Assembly (NCBI RefSeq): GCF_900115905.1
Contig: NZ_FOYD01000005.1
Span: 183,021-247,020 of the forward strand
DNA: 64,000 nt
Origin: Halopseudomonas formosensis
GTDB taxonomy: Bacteria > Pseudomonadota > Gammaproteobacteria > Pseudomonadales > Pseudomonadaceae
Direction: 5' to 3'
The notes under the pieces were generated by a model. That model was not told the origin of the DNA. It did no database searches and saw only the letters and a list, made by a program, of their open reading frames with translations. A program made the translations under genes and the position numbers. Position 1 is the stretch's first letter, and each line of letters opens with the position of its first letter. Shown piece by piece: positions 55,866 through 64,000 of the stretch.

Positions 55866-56557
55866 GCAAAGCCTCCCCATCGCAACTGAGCGCCGCCGAG
55901 GTCGCCGAATACCTGCGACAGAACCCGGCATTCTTCGTTGAGCATGACGACCTGCTGGCCGACCTGCTGATCCCCCACCAATCCGGGCAGGCCGTGTCAC
56001 TGGTCGAGCGTCAGGTAAAGTTGCTGCGCGAGCGCAACATCGATGTGCGCCACCGCCTGGGCGAACTGATGGATGTGGCCCGGGAGAATGACCGGCTGTT
56101 CGAGAAAAGCCGCCGCCTGATCCTGCGCCTGCTCGAGGCGCCGGACGTAGAGGAGGTGATCGCCAGCATCGAGGACAGCCTGCGCGACGACTTCCAGGTG
56201 CCCTTTGTCAGCCTGATCCTGTTCACCGAGACCCAGCGCTTCTGCAACACCCGCTGCGTTTCCCACGCCGAAGCCCGCAGCGCCATCGGTCATCTGCTGG
56301 ACAGCGGCAAGACCCTGAGCGGGGTGCTGCGCGAGCATGAGCTGGCGTTCCTGTTCGGCGATCAGGGCAGCGAGGTGACCTCCTGCGCCATGGCCCCCAT
56401 ACAGCATCAGGGACTGCTCGGCGTGCTGGCCCTGGGCAGCCGTGACCCGCAGCAGTATCGCAGCGCCACCGGCACCCTGTTCCTCAGCTATGTCGCCGAT
56501 GCCCTGGCCCGTGTCCTGATGCGCCAGCGGCCGCAACCGGCGCTGCAGGCCCGATAA
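55862..56557 (+). CDS. DUF484 family protein (YigA-like)
   Basis: 231 residues from ATG 55862. DUF484 members have an N-terminal helical part ([26 protein letters not shown]) and a C-terminal GAF-like domain (VISLVEDS region to [11 protein letters not shown]). Always found between dapF and xerC in gammaproteobacteria; the function is unknown. It overlaps both neighbours by 1-4 bp, so expression is coupled to dapF and xerC. Confidence 0.93.
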   Translation: MSKASPSQLSAAEVAEYLRQNPAFFVEHDDLLADLLIPHQSGQAVSLVERQVKLLRERNIDVRHRLGELMDVARENDRLFEKSRRLILRLLEAPDVEEVIASIEDSLRDDFQVPFVSLILFTETQRFCNTRCVSHAEARSAIGHLLDSGKTLSGVLREHELAFLFGDQGSEVTSCAMAPIQHQGLLGVLALGSRDPQQYRSATGTLFLSYVADALARVLMRQRPQPALQAR

Positions 56558-57465
56558 TGTCCACCGCTCCGCTGCAGCCGGCACTGGAGCGCTTTCTCGA
56601 CCATCTGCGCAGCGAGCGCCGGCTGTCCGAGCATACCCTCGCCGCCTACCGGCGGGACCTTCTCAGCTGCTGCCGCTTTCTCCAGGAGCGGCAGATCGAC
56701 GACTGGAACCGGGTGGACAACGCCCTGCTGCGCCAGTACATCGCCAGTCGGCACCAGAGCGGCCTGTCCGGACGCAGCCTGCAACGGGAGCTGAGCGCCA
56801 TCCGCACCCTGTTCCAGTTCCTCATCCGCGAACGCTGCTGCCGCCACAACCCGGCGCTGGATCTGCGTGCCCCCAAGGTCGGCAAGCGCCTGCCGCGACT
56901 GCTGGATGTGGATCAGGCCAATCAGCTGCTCAGCCCGCCGGCGGAGGATGACTGGCTGGCGCTGCGCGACCACGCGATGCTGGAGCTGTTCTACTCTTCC
57001 GGCCTGCGCCTGGCCGAGCTGGCGGGCCTGGACCTGGCGCAGCTGGACCTGCGTCAGGGCGAGGTGCGGGTCATGGGCAAGGGCAGCCGGGCGCGCATTC
57101 TGCCGGTTGGTCGGCTGGCCCGCGAAGCCCTGCAACGCTGGCTGGCGGTGAGGCCGGAGACGCCGGGACCGGAGCATCCGGTGTTTGTCGGCCAGCAGGG
57201 TCGACGCCTGACCACCCGGGCCATCCAGCTGCGGGTCCGCCGCTACGGCATCGAGCAGCTCGGCCAGCACCTGCACCCGCACATGCTGCGCCACTCCTTC
57301 GCCAGTCACCTGCTGGAATCCTCCGGCGACCTGCGCGCCGTGCAGGAGCTGCTCGGCCACAGCGATATCAGCACCACCCAGGTGTACACTCACCTGAACT
57401 TCCAGCATCTGGCCGAGGTGTACGACAAGGCGCACCCCCGGGCCAGACGCCGCACCAAGGACTGA
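56557..57465 (+). CDS. xerC: Tyrosine recombinase XerC
   Basis: 302 residues; the start shares its A with the previous TAA. N-terminal SAM-like DNA-binding domain (1-95, [23 protein letters not shown]). C-terminal catalytic set: Arg in SSGLRLAEL, Lys in [11 protein letters not shown], His/Arg in [12 protein letters not shown], His in LLGHSDI and nucleophile Tyr277 in TQVYTHL. With XerD it resolves chromosome dimers at dif. Located in its conserved operon, so chromosomal rather than an integron or phage integrase. Confidence 0.96.
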   Translation: MSTAPLQPALERFLDHLRSERRLSEHTLAAYRRDLLSCCRFLQERQIDDWNRVDNALLRQYIASRHQSGLSGRSLQRELSAIRTLFQFLIRERCCRHNPALDLRAPKVGKRLPRLLDVDQANQLLSPPAEDDWLALRDHAMLELFYSSGLRLAELAGLDLAQLDLRQGEVRVMGKGSRARILPVGRLAREALQRWLAVRPETPGPEHPVFVGQQGRRLTTRAIQLRVRRYGIEQLGQHLHPHMLRHSFASHLLESSGDLRAVQELLGHSDISTTQVYTHLNFQHLAEVYDKAHPRARRRTKD

Positions 57466-57473
57466 TCCGCACC

Positions 57474-58172
57474 ATGATCCAGCTGTTGACCTTCGATCTG
57501 GACAATACCCTGTGGGAAACCGAGCCGGTAGTGGCCGCCGCCGAGCAGACCCTGCTGGAGTGGCTGGTCCGCCATGCGCCCCGTTTCACCCGACAGTTCG
57601 ACGCGCAGGCGCGTCGCGCCCTGCGTGGAGAGGTGCTGGCGGTCAACCCCGAATTGCGTCACCGGGTAACCGCCCTGCGCATTGCGGTGCTGGAGCATGG
57701 TCTGCGCAAGGCCGGCTACAGCCCGGAGCAGGCCGGCGAACTGGCCCTGGCCGGGTTCGAGGTGTTCCTCGAGGCGCGCCATGCACTGACCTTCTTTCCC
57801 CACTGCGAGCCCCTGCTGGAGGAGCTGGCCCGGCACTACCAGCTGGCGACCATCTCCAACGGCAATGCCGATGTACGGCGGCTGGGGCTGGAAAAGTACT
57901 TCCGGGTGATAGTGTCAGCGGATGAAGTGGGTCTGAGCAAACCCGACCCTGCCCCCTTCCTTGCCGCCCTGGAGCGCGCCGGCGTGGAGCCGTCCCAGGC
58001 GCTGCATATCGGTGACCATCCGGAGGACGACGTTGCCGGGGCACGGGCGGTCGGCCTGCATACGCTGTGGTTCAACCGGCTCGGGGTGGAATGGACCGGG
58101 GCGGAGCCCGCCCATGGTGAAGTGCGCTGCCTGAGCGAGATACCCGACTGGCTGAAAGCCTATCGGGGCTGA
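57474..58172 (+). CDS. yigB: HAD-superfamily phosphatase (YigB)
   Basis: 232 residues. HAD motifs: I DLDNTLW (Asp9, Asp11), II ISNGN, III Lys in SKPDPAPF, IV GDHPEDDV. In E. coli YigB acts on FMN and the riboflavin precursor ARPP. It closes the lptM-yigB unit 8 bp after xerC. Confidence 0.92.
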   Translation: MIQLLTFDLDNTLWETEPVVAAAEQTLLEWLVRHAPRFTRQFDAQARRALRGEVLAVNPELRHRVTALRIAVLEHGLRKAGYSPEQAGELALAGFEVFLEARHALTFFPHCEPLLEELARHYQLATISNGNADVRRLGLEKYFRVIVSADEVGLSKPDPAPFLAALERAGVEPSQALHIGDHPEDDVAGARAVGLHTLWFNRLGVEWTGAEPAHGEVRCLSEIPDWLKAYRG

Positions 58173-58218
58173 TGCTGGTCACTCTGCGGAGCAGCGGCCG
58201 GACTCCCTTCCGACCGTT

Positions 58219-58244
58219 GAGGGGGCAGCCAGCGCCTGCCCCTC
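58219..58244. terminator. Hairpin between convergent yigB and sutA
   Basis: GAGGGGGCAG (58219-58228) pairs with CTGCCCCTC (58236-58244) with one bulged G. It sits in the 84-bp gap between the two convergent stop codons. No U-tract is adjacent. Confidence 0.4.
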
Positions 58245-58256
58245 CCTGCTCTGAGC

Positions 58257-58565
58257 TCAGATAGGGCGACTGCCGTACTTGCCTTCCGGCTTCTTCGGCG
58301 GATCGGCCAGCGCATTGTTGTCGATCTGCTGGACCTTCCCGCCGCGGGCGAGAAACTCCTCCATCTGCCGGGCGAGCATCTCCCGCTCCCGCTGCTTGGC
58401 CTCCAGTGAAATCCCTTCCAGAAGGTCCTCCTGGGCAGCAGCCTTCTTGCGGGGTTTCACCGCCGGTTCATCTTCAACCTCCATCTCATCGACTTCATCG
58501 ACACTGCTGTTGTCGAGGTCGTCTTCCGGCAGGTCATCATCATCTTCGATATCGTCTTCGCTCAT
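58257..58565 (-). CDS. sutA: SutA transcriptional regulator (RNA polymerase-binding)
   Basis: 102 residues. A long acidic, disordered N terminus (residues 1-32, rich in Asp/Glu) is followed by a helix (LEAKQREREMLARQMEEFL), GGKVQ, and the conserved end ADPPKKPEGKYGSRPI. This matches P. aeruginosa SutA, which binds RNA polymerase and raises expression of ribosomal genes in slow growth. The upstream TATATATA at about 58588-58597 could be its -10. Its position beside amtB/glnK matches P. aeruginosa as I recall it. Confidence 0.9.
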   Translation of the reverse strand: MSEDDIEDDDDLPEDDLDNSSVDEVDEMEVEDEPAVKPRKKAAAQEDLLEGISLEAKQREREMLARQMEEFLARGGKVQQIDNNALADPPKKPEGKYGSRPI

Positions 58566-58664
58566 ACGAGTCCTCCGCGTAAAACTCGGGCTATATATAG
58601 CGCAACAGAGCGATTTGAAAAGAGGGCAGCGGATGATTTTTTACATTCCGGGTGCCGGCCGGGG

Positions 58665-59120
58665 TCAAAGTTCGTTCAAGCGCCCGCACTGCTCCGCCAG
58701 ACGCCGGGTGGCGCCCTCCTCCAGCGTGAGCATGTTATCCATCAGCTCCACCGCCGCGGGGATGGGCGCACGCCCCTTCATCGAGGTATAGACCTCGATC
58801 AGCTGGCCGTGCAGTTCAAAAACCTTGGTGCTGATCTGCTCGGCATCCAGGCCATCAAAATGCAGCACCCAGCGCGAGTTGGGTGGCACATCCTCGCCGA
58901 TGTGTTCGTACAGCCAGGTCCGACTGGCAGCCTCGGCAGCCTGCTGCCGGTAGCGCCTGACGGTGGCAGCCAGCTCGCGCTCGTGCCCGGCTATGTATTC
59001 CATCAACCAGCGGGTGCGCTGATCGGTTTCCGGGGTCAGGGCCTCCTCCAGCCGATCGGCGATGATGGCATGCAGGTCGCCGGTCCACTGCAGCAGGTAG
59101 TCATAGGTCTCGGTCTGCAT
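58665..59120 (-). CDS. Conserved hypothetical protein between sutA and amtB
   Basis: 151 residues from ATG 59120 (GGGAG SD). Largely helical and charged (HERELAATVRRYRQQAAEAAS), with an Asp/Glu-rich C-terminal helix (VELMDNMLTLEEGATRRLAEQ). No signal peptide or membrane segment. I do not recognise a domain of known function. A gene of this size occurs at the same place in Pseudomonas, between SutA and AmtB, and it is bounded by the amtB terminator upstream. Confidence 0.75.
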   Translation of the reverse strand: MQTETYDYLLQWTGDLHAIIADRLEEALTPETDQRTRWLMEYIAGHERELAATVRRYRQQAAEAASRTWLYEHIGEDVPPNSRWVLHFDGLDAEQISTKVFELHGQLIEVYTSMKGRAPIPAAVELMDNMLTLEEGATRRLAEQCGRLNEL

Positions 59121-59194
59121 CGGTATCTCCCTGTGGGTGGGTGGATGCAACCTTGGACTGCCGGTGGCCGGGCAAGTTTGGTGTTTCTGCAAAT

Positions 59195-59222
59195 GCAAAG
59201 GGCGCCCGAGGGCGCCCTTTGC
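59195..59222 (-). terminator. Terminator after amtB
   Basis: GCAAAGGGCGCCC (59195-59207) and GGGCGCCCTTTGC (59210-59222) form a 13-bp perfect stem in the gap between the amtB stop and the hypothetical gene. On the minus strand it ends in CCCTTTGCATTTGC, a short interrupted T-run. Confidence 0.7.
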
Positions 59223-59237
59223 TGCTTCAGCTGAGGA

Positions 59238-60482
59238 TCACTTCTTGAGAGTGAACTCGGGGTAGGCTTCCAGCCCGCACTCCACCGAATCCACACCCAG
59301 GTACTCCTCCTCGGGGGAGACGCGGATGCCGATGATCAGCTTGATGATGCCCCACACCACCAGACTGGCGATGAAGACCCAGGCGAAGATGGCCAGTACA
59401 CCGATCAGCTGCGAGCTGAAGGCGGCTTCGGCATTGGTCAGCGGCACGGCAAGCACACCCCAGATACCGGCGGAACCGTGGGCGGAGATGGCACCAGCCG
59501 GATCGTCGATCTTCAGACGGTCCAGACCCAGTACGCTGAGCACCACGATGATGCCACCCACACCACCGATGAGCACTGCGCTCAGGGCGGACGGCGACAG
59601 CGGGTCAGCGGTGATCGAGACCAGGCCGGCCAGAGCACCGTTGAGCACCATGGTCAGATCGGTCTTGCCGAACAGGATCCGGGCGGTAGCCATCGCAGCC
59701 AGCAGACCACCGGCGGCGGCCAGGTTGGTGTTGACCATGACCTGGGCGACGTTGTTGGCCGAGGCCACGTCGGAGATCTTCAGCTCGGAGCCACCGTTGA
59801 AGCCGAACCAGCCCATCCACAGGATGAAGATACCCAGGGTGGACAGCGGCAGGTTGCTGCCGGGAATGGCGTTGATCTGGCCGTTGGCACCGTATTTGCC
59901 CTGACGCGGACCGAGCAGCAGCACACCGGCCAGAGCGGCAACAGCACCGGCCATGTGAACGATACCGGAACCGGCGTAGTCGGAATAACCCAGCTCGCTC
60001 AGCCAGCCGCCGCCCCAGCTCCAGGCACCCTGGATCGGGTAGATGAAGCCGGTCATGATCACCGCGAAGCCCAGGAAGGCCCACAGCTTCATGCGCTCGG
60101 CCACCGCACCGGAGACGATCGACATGCAGGCACCGGCGAAGACGATCTGGAAGAAGAAGTCGGCACGGGCGGAGTAATAGGGCGCATCGTCCCCACCGGC
60201 GGTGACGTCAGCCAGGGTATTCTCACTGCCGATCAGCATCCCCAGGCTCGGGAAGATCCCGCCGTCGGAGGAATACATGATGTAGTAGCCCACCAGCAGG
60301 TACATGACCGAGGCGATGGCAAACAGCGAGATGTTCTTGGCGAGAATTTCAGTAGTGCTCTTGGTGCGGACCAGGCCGGCTTCGAGCATGGCAAAACCGC
60401 ATGCCATCCACATTACCAGCACGGCGCACACCAGAAAGTAGAACGTATCAAGCGCGTACTTGATCTGTACGATATCTTCCAT
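59238..60482 (-). CDS. amtB: Ammonium transporter AmtB
   Basis: 414 residues, about eleven membrane helices. Signature elements: GFAMLEAGLVRTKS, the gating DFAG-equivalent YSDYAGSGIVHMAGAVAALAGVLLLGPRQGKYG (site His), AHGSAGIWGVLAVPL with the second pore His, and a polar C-terminal tail. It conducts ammonium and is blocked by GlnK. glnK lies 49 bp upstream on the same strand; the pair is controlled by nitrogen through NtrC. Confidence 0.95.
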   Translation of the reverse strand: MEDIVQIKYALDTFYFLVCAVLVMWMACGFAMLEAGLVRTKSTTEILAKNISLFAIASVMYLLVGYYIMYSSDGGIFPSLGMLIGSENTLADVTAGGDDAPYYSARADFFFQIVFAGACMSIVSGAVAERMKLWAFLGFAVIMTGFIYPIQGAWSWGGGWLSELGYSDYAGSGIVHMAGAVAALAGVLLLGPRQGKYGANGQINAIPGSNLPLSTLGIFILWMGWFGFNGGSELKISDVASANNVAQVMVNTNLAAAGGLLAAMATARILFGKTDLTMVLNGALAGLVSITADPLSPSALSAVLIGGVGGIIVVLSVLGLDRLKIDDPAGAISAHGSAGIWGVLAVPLTNAEAAFSSQLIGVLAIFAWVFIASLVVWGIIKLIIGIRVSPEEEYLGVDSVECGLEAYPEFTLKK

Positions 60483-60531
60483 AACTAAGCCCCCCAGTTA
60501 GGCTTGTTACAACATGAGATGAAACGAGGCG

Positions 60532-60915
<384 letters not shown>

Positions 60916-60963
60916 CTATGCCGAGTTAAAGCCTTTTAAAATCGGACTTTGCATTCGAGACAT

Positions 60964-60980
60964 AGCAGAAACTCTGCCAA
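60964..60980 (-). promoter_or_regulatory. Sigma54 (-24/-12) promoter for glnK-amtB
   Basis: On the minus strand TTGGCAGAGTTTCTGCT carries GG and GC at the canonical 10-nt separation. The predicted start lies about 80 bp before ATG 60870. Together with the NtrC site upstream it explains nitrogen control of glnK-amtB. Confidence 0.75.
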
Positions 60981-61055
60981 CTTTGTTTTTTCCTTCAAAA
61001 ACAGCGGGATATGACGAAACGCGAGCTGACCGCCCGTCCTCTGCTCCACAATGGC

Positions 61056-61070
61056 GCACCATATCGGTGC
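61056..61070. promoter_or_regulatory. NtrC binding site
   Basis: GCACC-ATATC-GGTGC fits the NtrC dyad GCACC-N5-GGTGC exactly. It lies roughly 76-106 bp upstream of the sigma54 element, the usual enhancer distance. A second site was not convincingly found. Confidence 0.8.
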
Positions 61071-61086
61071 ATAGCCTCAAGCGGGC

Positions 61087-61120
61087 TGCGCCAGTAACGT
61101 GCACTGGCGCACCGTTTTTT
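61087..61120 (+). terminator. Free-standing hairpin plus T6 upstream of ubiK
   Basis: TGCGCCAG (61087-61094), a 9-nt loop and CTGGCGCA (61104-61111) are followed by CCG and TTTTTT (61115-61120). It has intrinsic-terminator shape on the plus strand, yet no plus-strand gene precedes it. It may end a small RNA from the glnK/ubiK gap or block antisense transcripts. The rest of the 346-bp gap (60871-61216) holds only the glnK regulatory sites. Confidence 0.5.
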
Positions 61121-61216
61121 GCGACCGCACCGTTTTGGCCGCCACCGGCTGCAGTGGTAGACTGGCCTCCTTTACCGGCTCTGCCGGGCCCACCGGTCAA
61201 CGGAAGTGGAAAGCCC

Positions 61217-61459
61217 ATGTTGCACAAGGTTCTGATGGATACCGTCGGCAGTCAGGCTGCCCGATTGCTCAGCAGCGAGCACGGCCTGCCCGTGGCGGAT
61301 GTGGAAAAACAGCTCAAGGCCATGCTGCAGAGTGCGCTCTCCCGCCTGGATGTCGTCAGTCGCGAGGAATTCGAGACCCAGCAGACAGTACTGCTGCGCA
61401 CCCGCGAACGTCTGGAAGCACTGGAGAAACGCGTAGCCGAGCTGGAAAGCCGCCCCTGA
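61217..61459 (+). CDS. ubiK: UbiK-like ubiquinone accessory factor (BMFP family)
   Basis: 80 residues from ATG 61217; the longer frame from 60836 runs through the regulatory region. Sequence with helix-coiled-coil pattern ([25 protein letters not shown], then [17 protein letters not shown]) typical of UbiK/BMFP. UbiK helps the soluble Ubi complex in aerobic ubiquinone synthesis. The yifB gene follows after 14 bp. Confidence 0.88.
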   Translation: MLHKVLMDTVGSQAARLLSSEHGLPVADVEKQLKAMLQSALSRLDVVSREEFETQQTVLLRTRERLEALEKRVAELESRP

Positions 61460-61473
61460 TCAAGGAGTGATTA

Positions 61474-62982
61474 ATGTCCCTGGCGATTGTTCACAGTCGC
61501 GCAAAACTGGGAATTCAGGCACCACCAGTCACTGTTGAAGTCCACCTGGCCAATGGCATGCCCAGTCTCACTCTGGTCGGCATGCCGGAGACCGCAGTAC
61601 GTGAGAGCAAGGATAGGGTCCGCAGCGCGTTGCAGAACGCCCGCCTCGACTTTCCCAGCCTCAAGCGCATCACCATCAACCTCGCCCCAGCCGATCTGCC
61701 CAAGGAAGGCGGCCGCTTCGACCTGGCCATCGCCCTCGGCCTGCTGATGGCCAGCAACCAGATCCCCGCAGACAGCCTGCAGCACTGCGAAGCCCTCGGC
61801 GAGCTGGCCCTGTCCGGGGAGCTGCGCCCGGTGCAGGGAGTCCTGCCCGCCGCCCTGGCCTGCCGAGACCAGCAGCGCACCCTGCTGGTGCCCAGGGCCA
61901 ACGCCGCCGAAGCCGCCCTGGTGCCCGGGGTGCGCGTCATCGCCGCCGATCACCTGCTCGAGCTGTGCGAACACCTGCGCGGCGAGCGGGAACTGCCGCC
62001 GGTGCAGTCCGGTGCCGGCTTCTCCGAGCCGGCACCGGTAGCGGACCTGGCCGAGGTACAGGGCCAGGCCCAGGCCAAACGAGCTCTGATAGTCGCGGCG
62101 GCGGGCAGCCACAACCTGCTGCTGTTCGGCCCGCCGGGCACCGGCAAGACCCTGCTGGCCAGCCGCCTGCCCGGCATTCTGCCGCCGCTGGACGAGCAGC
62201 AGGCACTGGAGGTCGCCGCCATCCAGTCGGTGTGCGGGCAGGCCGAACTGGACCGCTGGCCGACCCGCCCCTTCCGCTCGCCCCATCATGGGGCATCCGC
62301 GGCGGCGCTGGTCGGCGGTGGCAGCTACCCCCGCCCCGGTGAGATCAGCCAGGCCCACCATGGAGTGCTGTTTCTCGACGAACTGCCGGAATTCGATCGC
62401 AAGGTGCTGGAGATGCTGCGCGAACCCCTGGAGTCGGGGGTGATCCATGTGGCCAGAGCCCGGGAACAACTGACCTTCCCCGCCCGCTTCCAGCTGATTG
62501 CCGCCATGAACCCCTGTCCCTGCGGCTATCAGGGTGACCCTTCCGGTCGCTGCCAGTGCACGCCAGAGCAGGTCCAGCGCTACCGGGGCAAGCTGTCCGG
62601 GCCGCTGCTGGACCGTATCGACCTGCATCTGGGGATGCACAACGAGCCCTTCAGTCTGTCCTCAGGCGGGCCCGGCCGGCCCGACAGCCGTGAAGCGGCC
62701 GCCCGGGTCAGCGCCGCACGGGATATCCAGCTGCGGCGCCAGGACTGTCTGAATGCGCATCTGGAGTTGGGCGGGGTGAGCCTGCATTGCCGTCTGCAGG
62801 CCGAGGATGAGCAGTGGCTGGAGCGGGCGGTTGAACGTCTGGGGCTGTCCCGGCGCGCCACCCACCGGGCACTGAAGGTGGCCCGCACCCTGGCGGACCT
62901 GGATCAGAAAAAGGACATCGGCCGGGAACAACTGGCCGAGGCGCTGCAGTACCGTCAGCTGGACCGGCAGCCGGCCAGCTGA
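61474..62982 (+). CDS. comM: YifB/ComM family Mg-chelatase-like AAA+ ATPase
   Basis: 502 residues from ATG 61474 (AAGGAGTG SD). Lon-protease-like N-terminal domain (1-170), then an AAA+ core with Walker A GPPGTGKT at 219-226 and Walker B LFLDELPEF, then AMNPCPCGYQGDP and a zinc-like Cys cluster. In Vibrio ComM is a helicase for branch migration in natural transformation; YifB of E. coli is uncharacterised. The stop overlaps the end of the convergent EAL gene by 28 bp. Confidence 0.93.
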   Translation: MSLAIVHSRAKLGIQAPPVTVEVHLANGMPSLTLVGMPETAVRESKDRVRSALQNARLDFPSLKRITINLAPADLPKEGGRFDLAIALGLLMASNQIPADSLQHCEALGELALSGELRPVQGVLPAALACRDQQRTLLVPRANAAEAALVPGVRVIAADHLLELCEHLRGERELPPVQSGAGFSEPAPVADLAEVQGQAQAKRALIVAAAGSHNLLLFGPPGTGKTLLASRLPGILPPLDEQQALEVAAIQSVCGQAELDRWPTRPFRSPHHGASAAALVGGGSYPRPGEISQAHHGVLFLDELPEFDRKVLEMLREPLESGVIHVARAREQLTFPARFQLIAAMNPCPCGYQGDPSGRCQCTPEQVQRYRGKLSGPLLDRIDLHLGMHNEPFSLSSGGPGRPDSREAAARVSAARDIQLRRQDCLNAHLELGGVSLHCRLQAEDEQWLERAVERLGLSRRATHRALKVARTLADLDQKKDIGREQLAEALQYRQLDRQPAS

Positions 62983-64000
62983 GTCACCCGCTTGGTCGAG
63001 GGCGCTTTCAGGGCGTCCTCGCGCCCCATGCTGTAGGCATCGATGAAGTAGCACAGCTCGATGAAAGGCAGCGCCGGACTGATGAAGAAGCCCTGGATCT
63101 GATCACAGCCCAGTTCACGCAGAATCTCCATCTGCGCCCGCTGCTCAACCCCCTCGGCAACCACCTCCAGCCCCAGGCTGTGGCCCATCTCGATCATGGC
63201 CGCGACCAGCTTGCGATCCGCCGGGGAATCGACGATGCCGCGCACGAAGCTGCGATCGAGCTTGAGCAGCTTGATCGGCAGGCTGTGCAGATGGACGAAG
63301 GAGGAAAACCCGGTACCGAAGTCATCCAGGGAGAAACGCAGCCCCAGATTGGTCATGCCGGTCATGGCCTGCTGCACCTGCTCGGGCTGCTGCATGACCG
63401 CCGTCTCGGTGAGCTCGAACTCGAGCATTTTCGGTCCCACGCCGGTCTTCTCGATGAGCCGCTGCACCGTCGGCAGCAGGCGGCTGTCGAGGAACTGCCG
63501 GAAGGACACGTTGACCGCCACGTTCAGCGCCATGCCGCGGCGCTGCAGGGTGCGCAGGTCGTGACAGGCCCTGGCGATCACCCAGTAACCCATGGGAATG
63601 ATCAGGCCGGTTTCCTCGGCCAGCGGAATGAACTCGTTCGGCGCCAGCAGCCCGCGGACGGGATGCCGCCAGCGGATCAGACCTTCGACCCCGACGATCT
63701 TGCCGCTGCGCAGGTCGACCCGGGGCTGATAGTGCAGCTCCAACTCGTTGCTGCGCAGGGCGTCACGCAGCTGGGTCTCGAACTCGATCTGGGTGGCCGC
63801 CTGATGATTGATGCGCTCGTCGTAAAAGTGATAACTGCAACCGGGCTGCAGCTTGGCCTGCTGCACCGCAACGCTGGCGTGCAGCAGCAGGCTGTCCACC
63901 GATACACCGCCCTCGGGGTAGGTGGCAATGCCGATGCTGCATCCCAGCAGGGTGCTGTCGGTACCGGTGCCGAAGGGCTCGCTGAGGGTGGTGACTATCT
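62955..64000 (-). CDS. GGDEF-EAL cyclic-di-GMP protein (partial, 5' end outside window)
   Basis: The visible part begins inside a degenerate GGDEF tail (GCSIGIATYPEGG near 63940-63910, then HASVAVQQAK) and continues through a full EAL phosphodiesterase domain. Its motif is EGL rather than EAL (VEGLIRWRHP), but the other catalytic positions are present: NVSF, FELTET, SLDDFGTG, LLKLDRSFV and AEGVEQ. The GGDEF part lacks its catalytic centre in this window, so only hydrolysis of c-di-GMP is predicted. The N-terminal sensory part is missing. The in-frame GTG at 63899 is internal, not a start. Confidence 0.88.
   Translation of the reverse strand, partial: IVTTLSEPFGTGTDSTLLGCSIGIATYPEGGVSVDSLLLHASVAVQQAKLQPGCSYHFYDERINHQAATQIEFETQLRDALRSNELELHYQPRVDLRSGKIVGVEGLIRWRHPVRGLLAPNEFIPLAEETGLIIPMGYWVIARACHDLRTLQRRGMALNVAVNVSFRQFLDSRLLPTVQRLIEKTGVGPKMLEFELTETAVMQQPEQVQQAMTGMTNLGLRFSLDDFGTGFSSFVHLHSLPIKLLKLDRSFVRGIVDSPADRKLVAAMIEMGHSLGLEVVAEGVEQRAQMEILRELGCDQIQGFFISPALPFIELCYFIDAYSMGREDALKAPSTKRVTQLAGCRSS

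Overview
The window is a GC-rich, densely packed stretch of a gammaproteobacterial chromosome. Gene content and order point to the Pseudomonadaceae, meaning Pseudomonas in the broad sense (Halopseudomonas or Stutzerimonas are possible). The clues are a spu-type polyamine locus, a lipA/lipase-foldase pair, FabY, a lptM-lysA-dapF-DUF484-xerC-yigB block, and sutA / amtB / glnK / ubiK / yifB in the order remembered from P. aeruginosa. Species cannot be assigned from the sequence alone. No tRNA, rRNA, transposase or prophage gene was seen.

Layout. (1) 1-455: leader-distal end of a type I-E CRISPR array, whose last truncated repeat touches the stop codon of an mtfA-like peptidase. (2) 456-12087: polyamine locus. 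spuI, puuB and mtfA lie on the minus strand. spuA, spuB, spuC, a binding protein and a PotGHI ABC transporter lie on the plus strand. (3) 12176-14656: TetR regulator with a perfect palindrome, a secreted DUF4334 protein and a class V aminotransferase. (4) 14660-24331: a membrane protein, an octaheme cytochrome fused to HEAT/TPR repeats, an outer-membrane porin, an exported arylsulfatase, an AraC regulator and an acyl-CoA ligase. (5) 24520-27017: DUF3015/DUF4105 envelope pair. (6) 27166-28727: DAHP synthase behind an aromatic-codon attenuator with two leader peptides. (7) 28743-36825: slipin/NfeD pair, lipase and its foldase, YdbL-YnbE-YdbH envelope lipid-transport genes, and a phospholipase D-like protein. 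(8) 36875-40306: gabT, gabD and a MarR regulator. (9) 40586-45320: operon for the osmolyte N-acetylglutaminylglutamine amide (NAGGN). (10) 45407-53470: TonB receptor, MFS transporter, beta-alanine/omega-amino acid aminotransferase, FabY, a glutathione transferase and a small conserved protein. (11) 53625-58172: lptM to yigB. (12) 58257-64000: sutA, an unknown protein, amtB, glnK with sigma54/NtrC sites, ubiK, yifB, and a GGDEF-EAL protein cut by the window edge.

How the parts fit. Nitrogen and amine metabolism dominates. PotF-type uptake plus gamma-glutamylation (SpuI/SpuB), oxidation (PuuB) and hydrolysis (SpuA) convert putrescine to GABA, and GabT/GabD then feed succinate. The gamma-glutamyl-aminobutyraldehyde dehydrogenase step is not encoded here. 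AmtB/GlnK under NtrC control covers ammonium. Envelope and lipid functions form the second theme: lipase with foldase, YdbH system, LptM, FabY, acyl-CoA ligase and PLD.

Most notable signals: the two-peptide attenuator in front of the DAHP synthase gene, the zero-gap junction between CRISPR array and mtfA, two tandem perfect hairpins inside the spuI-puuB operon, candidate operators at gabD and fabY, and the octaheme-TPR cytochrome / porin / sulfatase neighbourhood. Start codons were moved from the longest reading frame where a Shine-Dalgarno (SD) sequence, signal peptide or ATGA overlap favoured another start.
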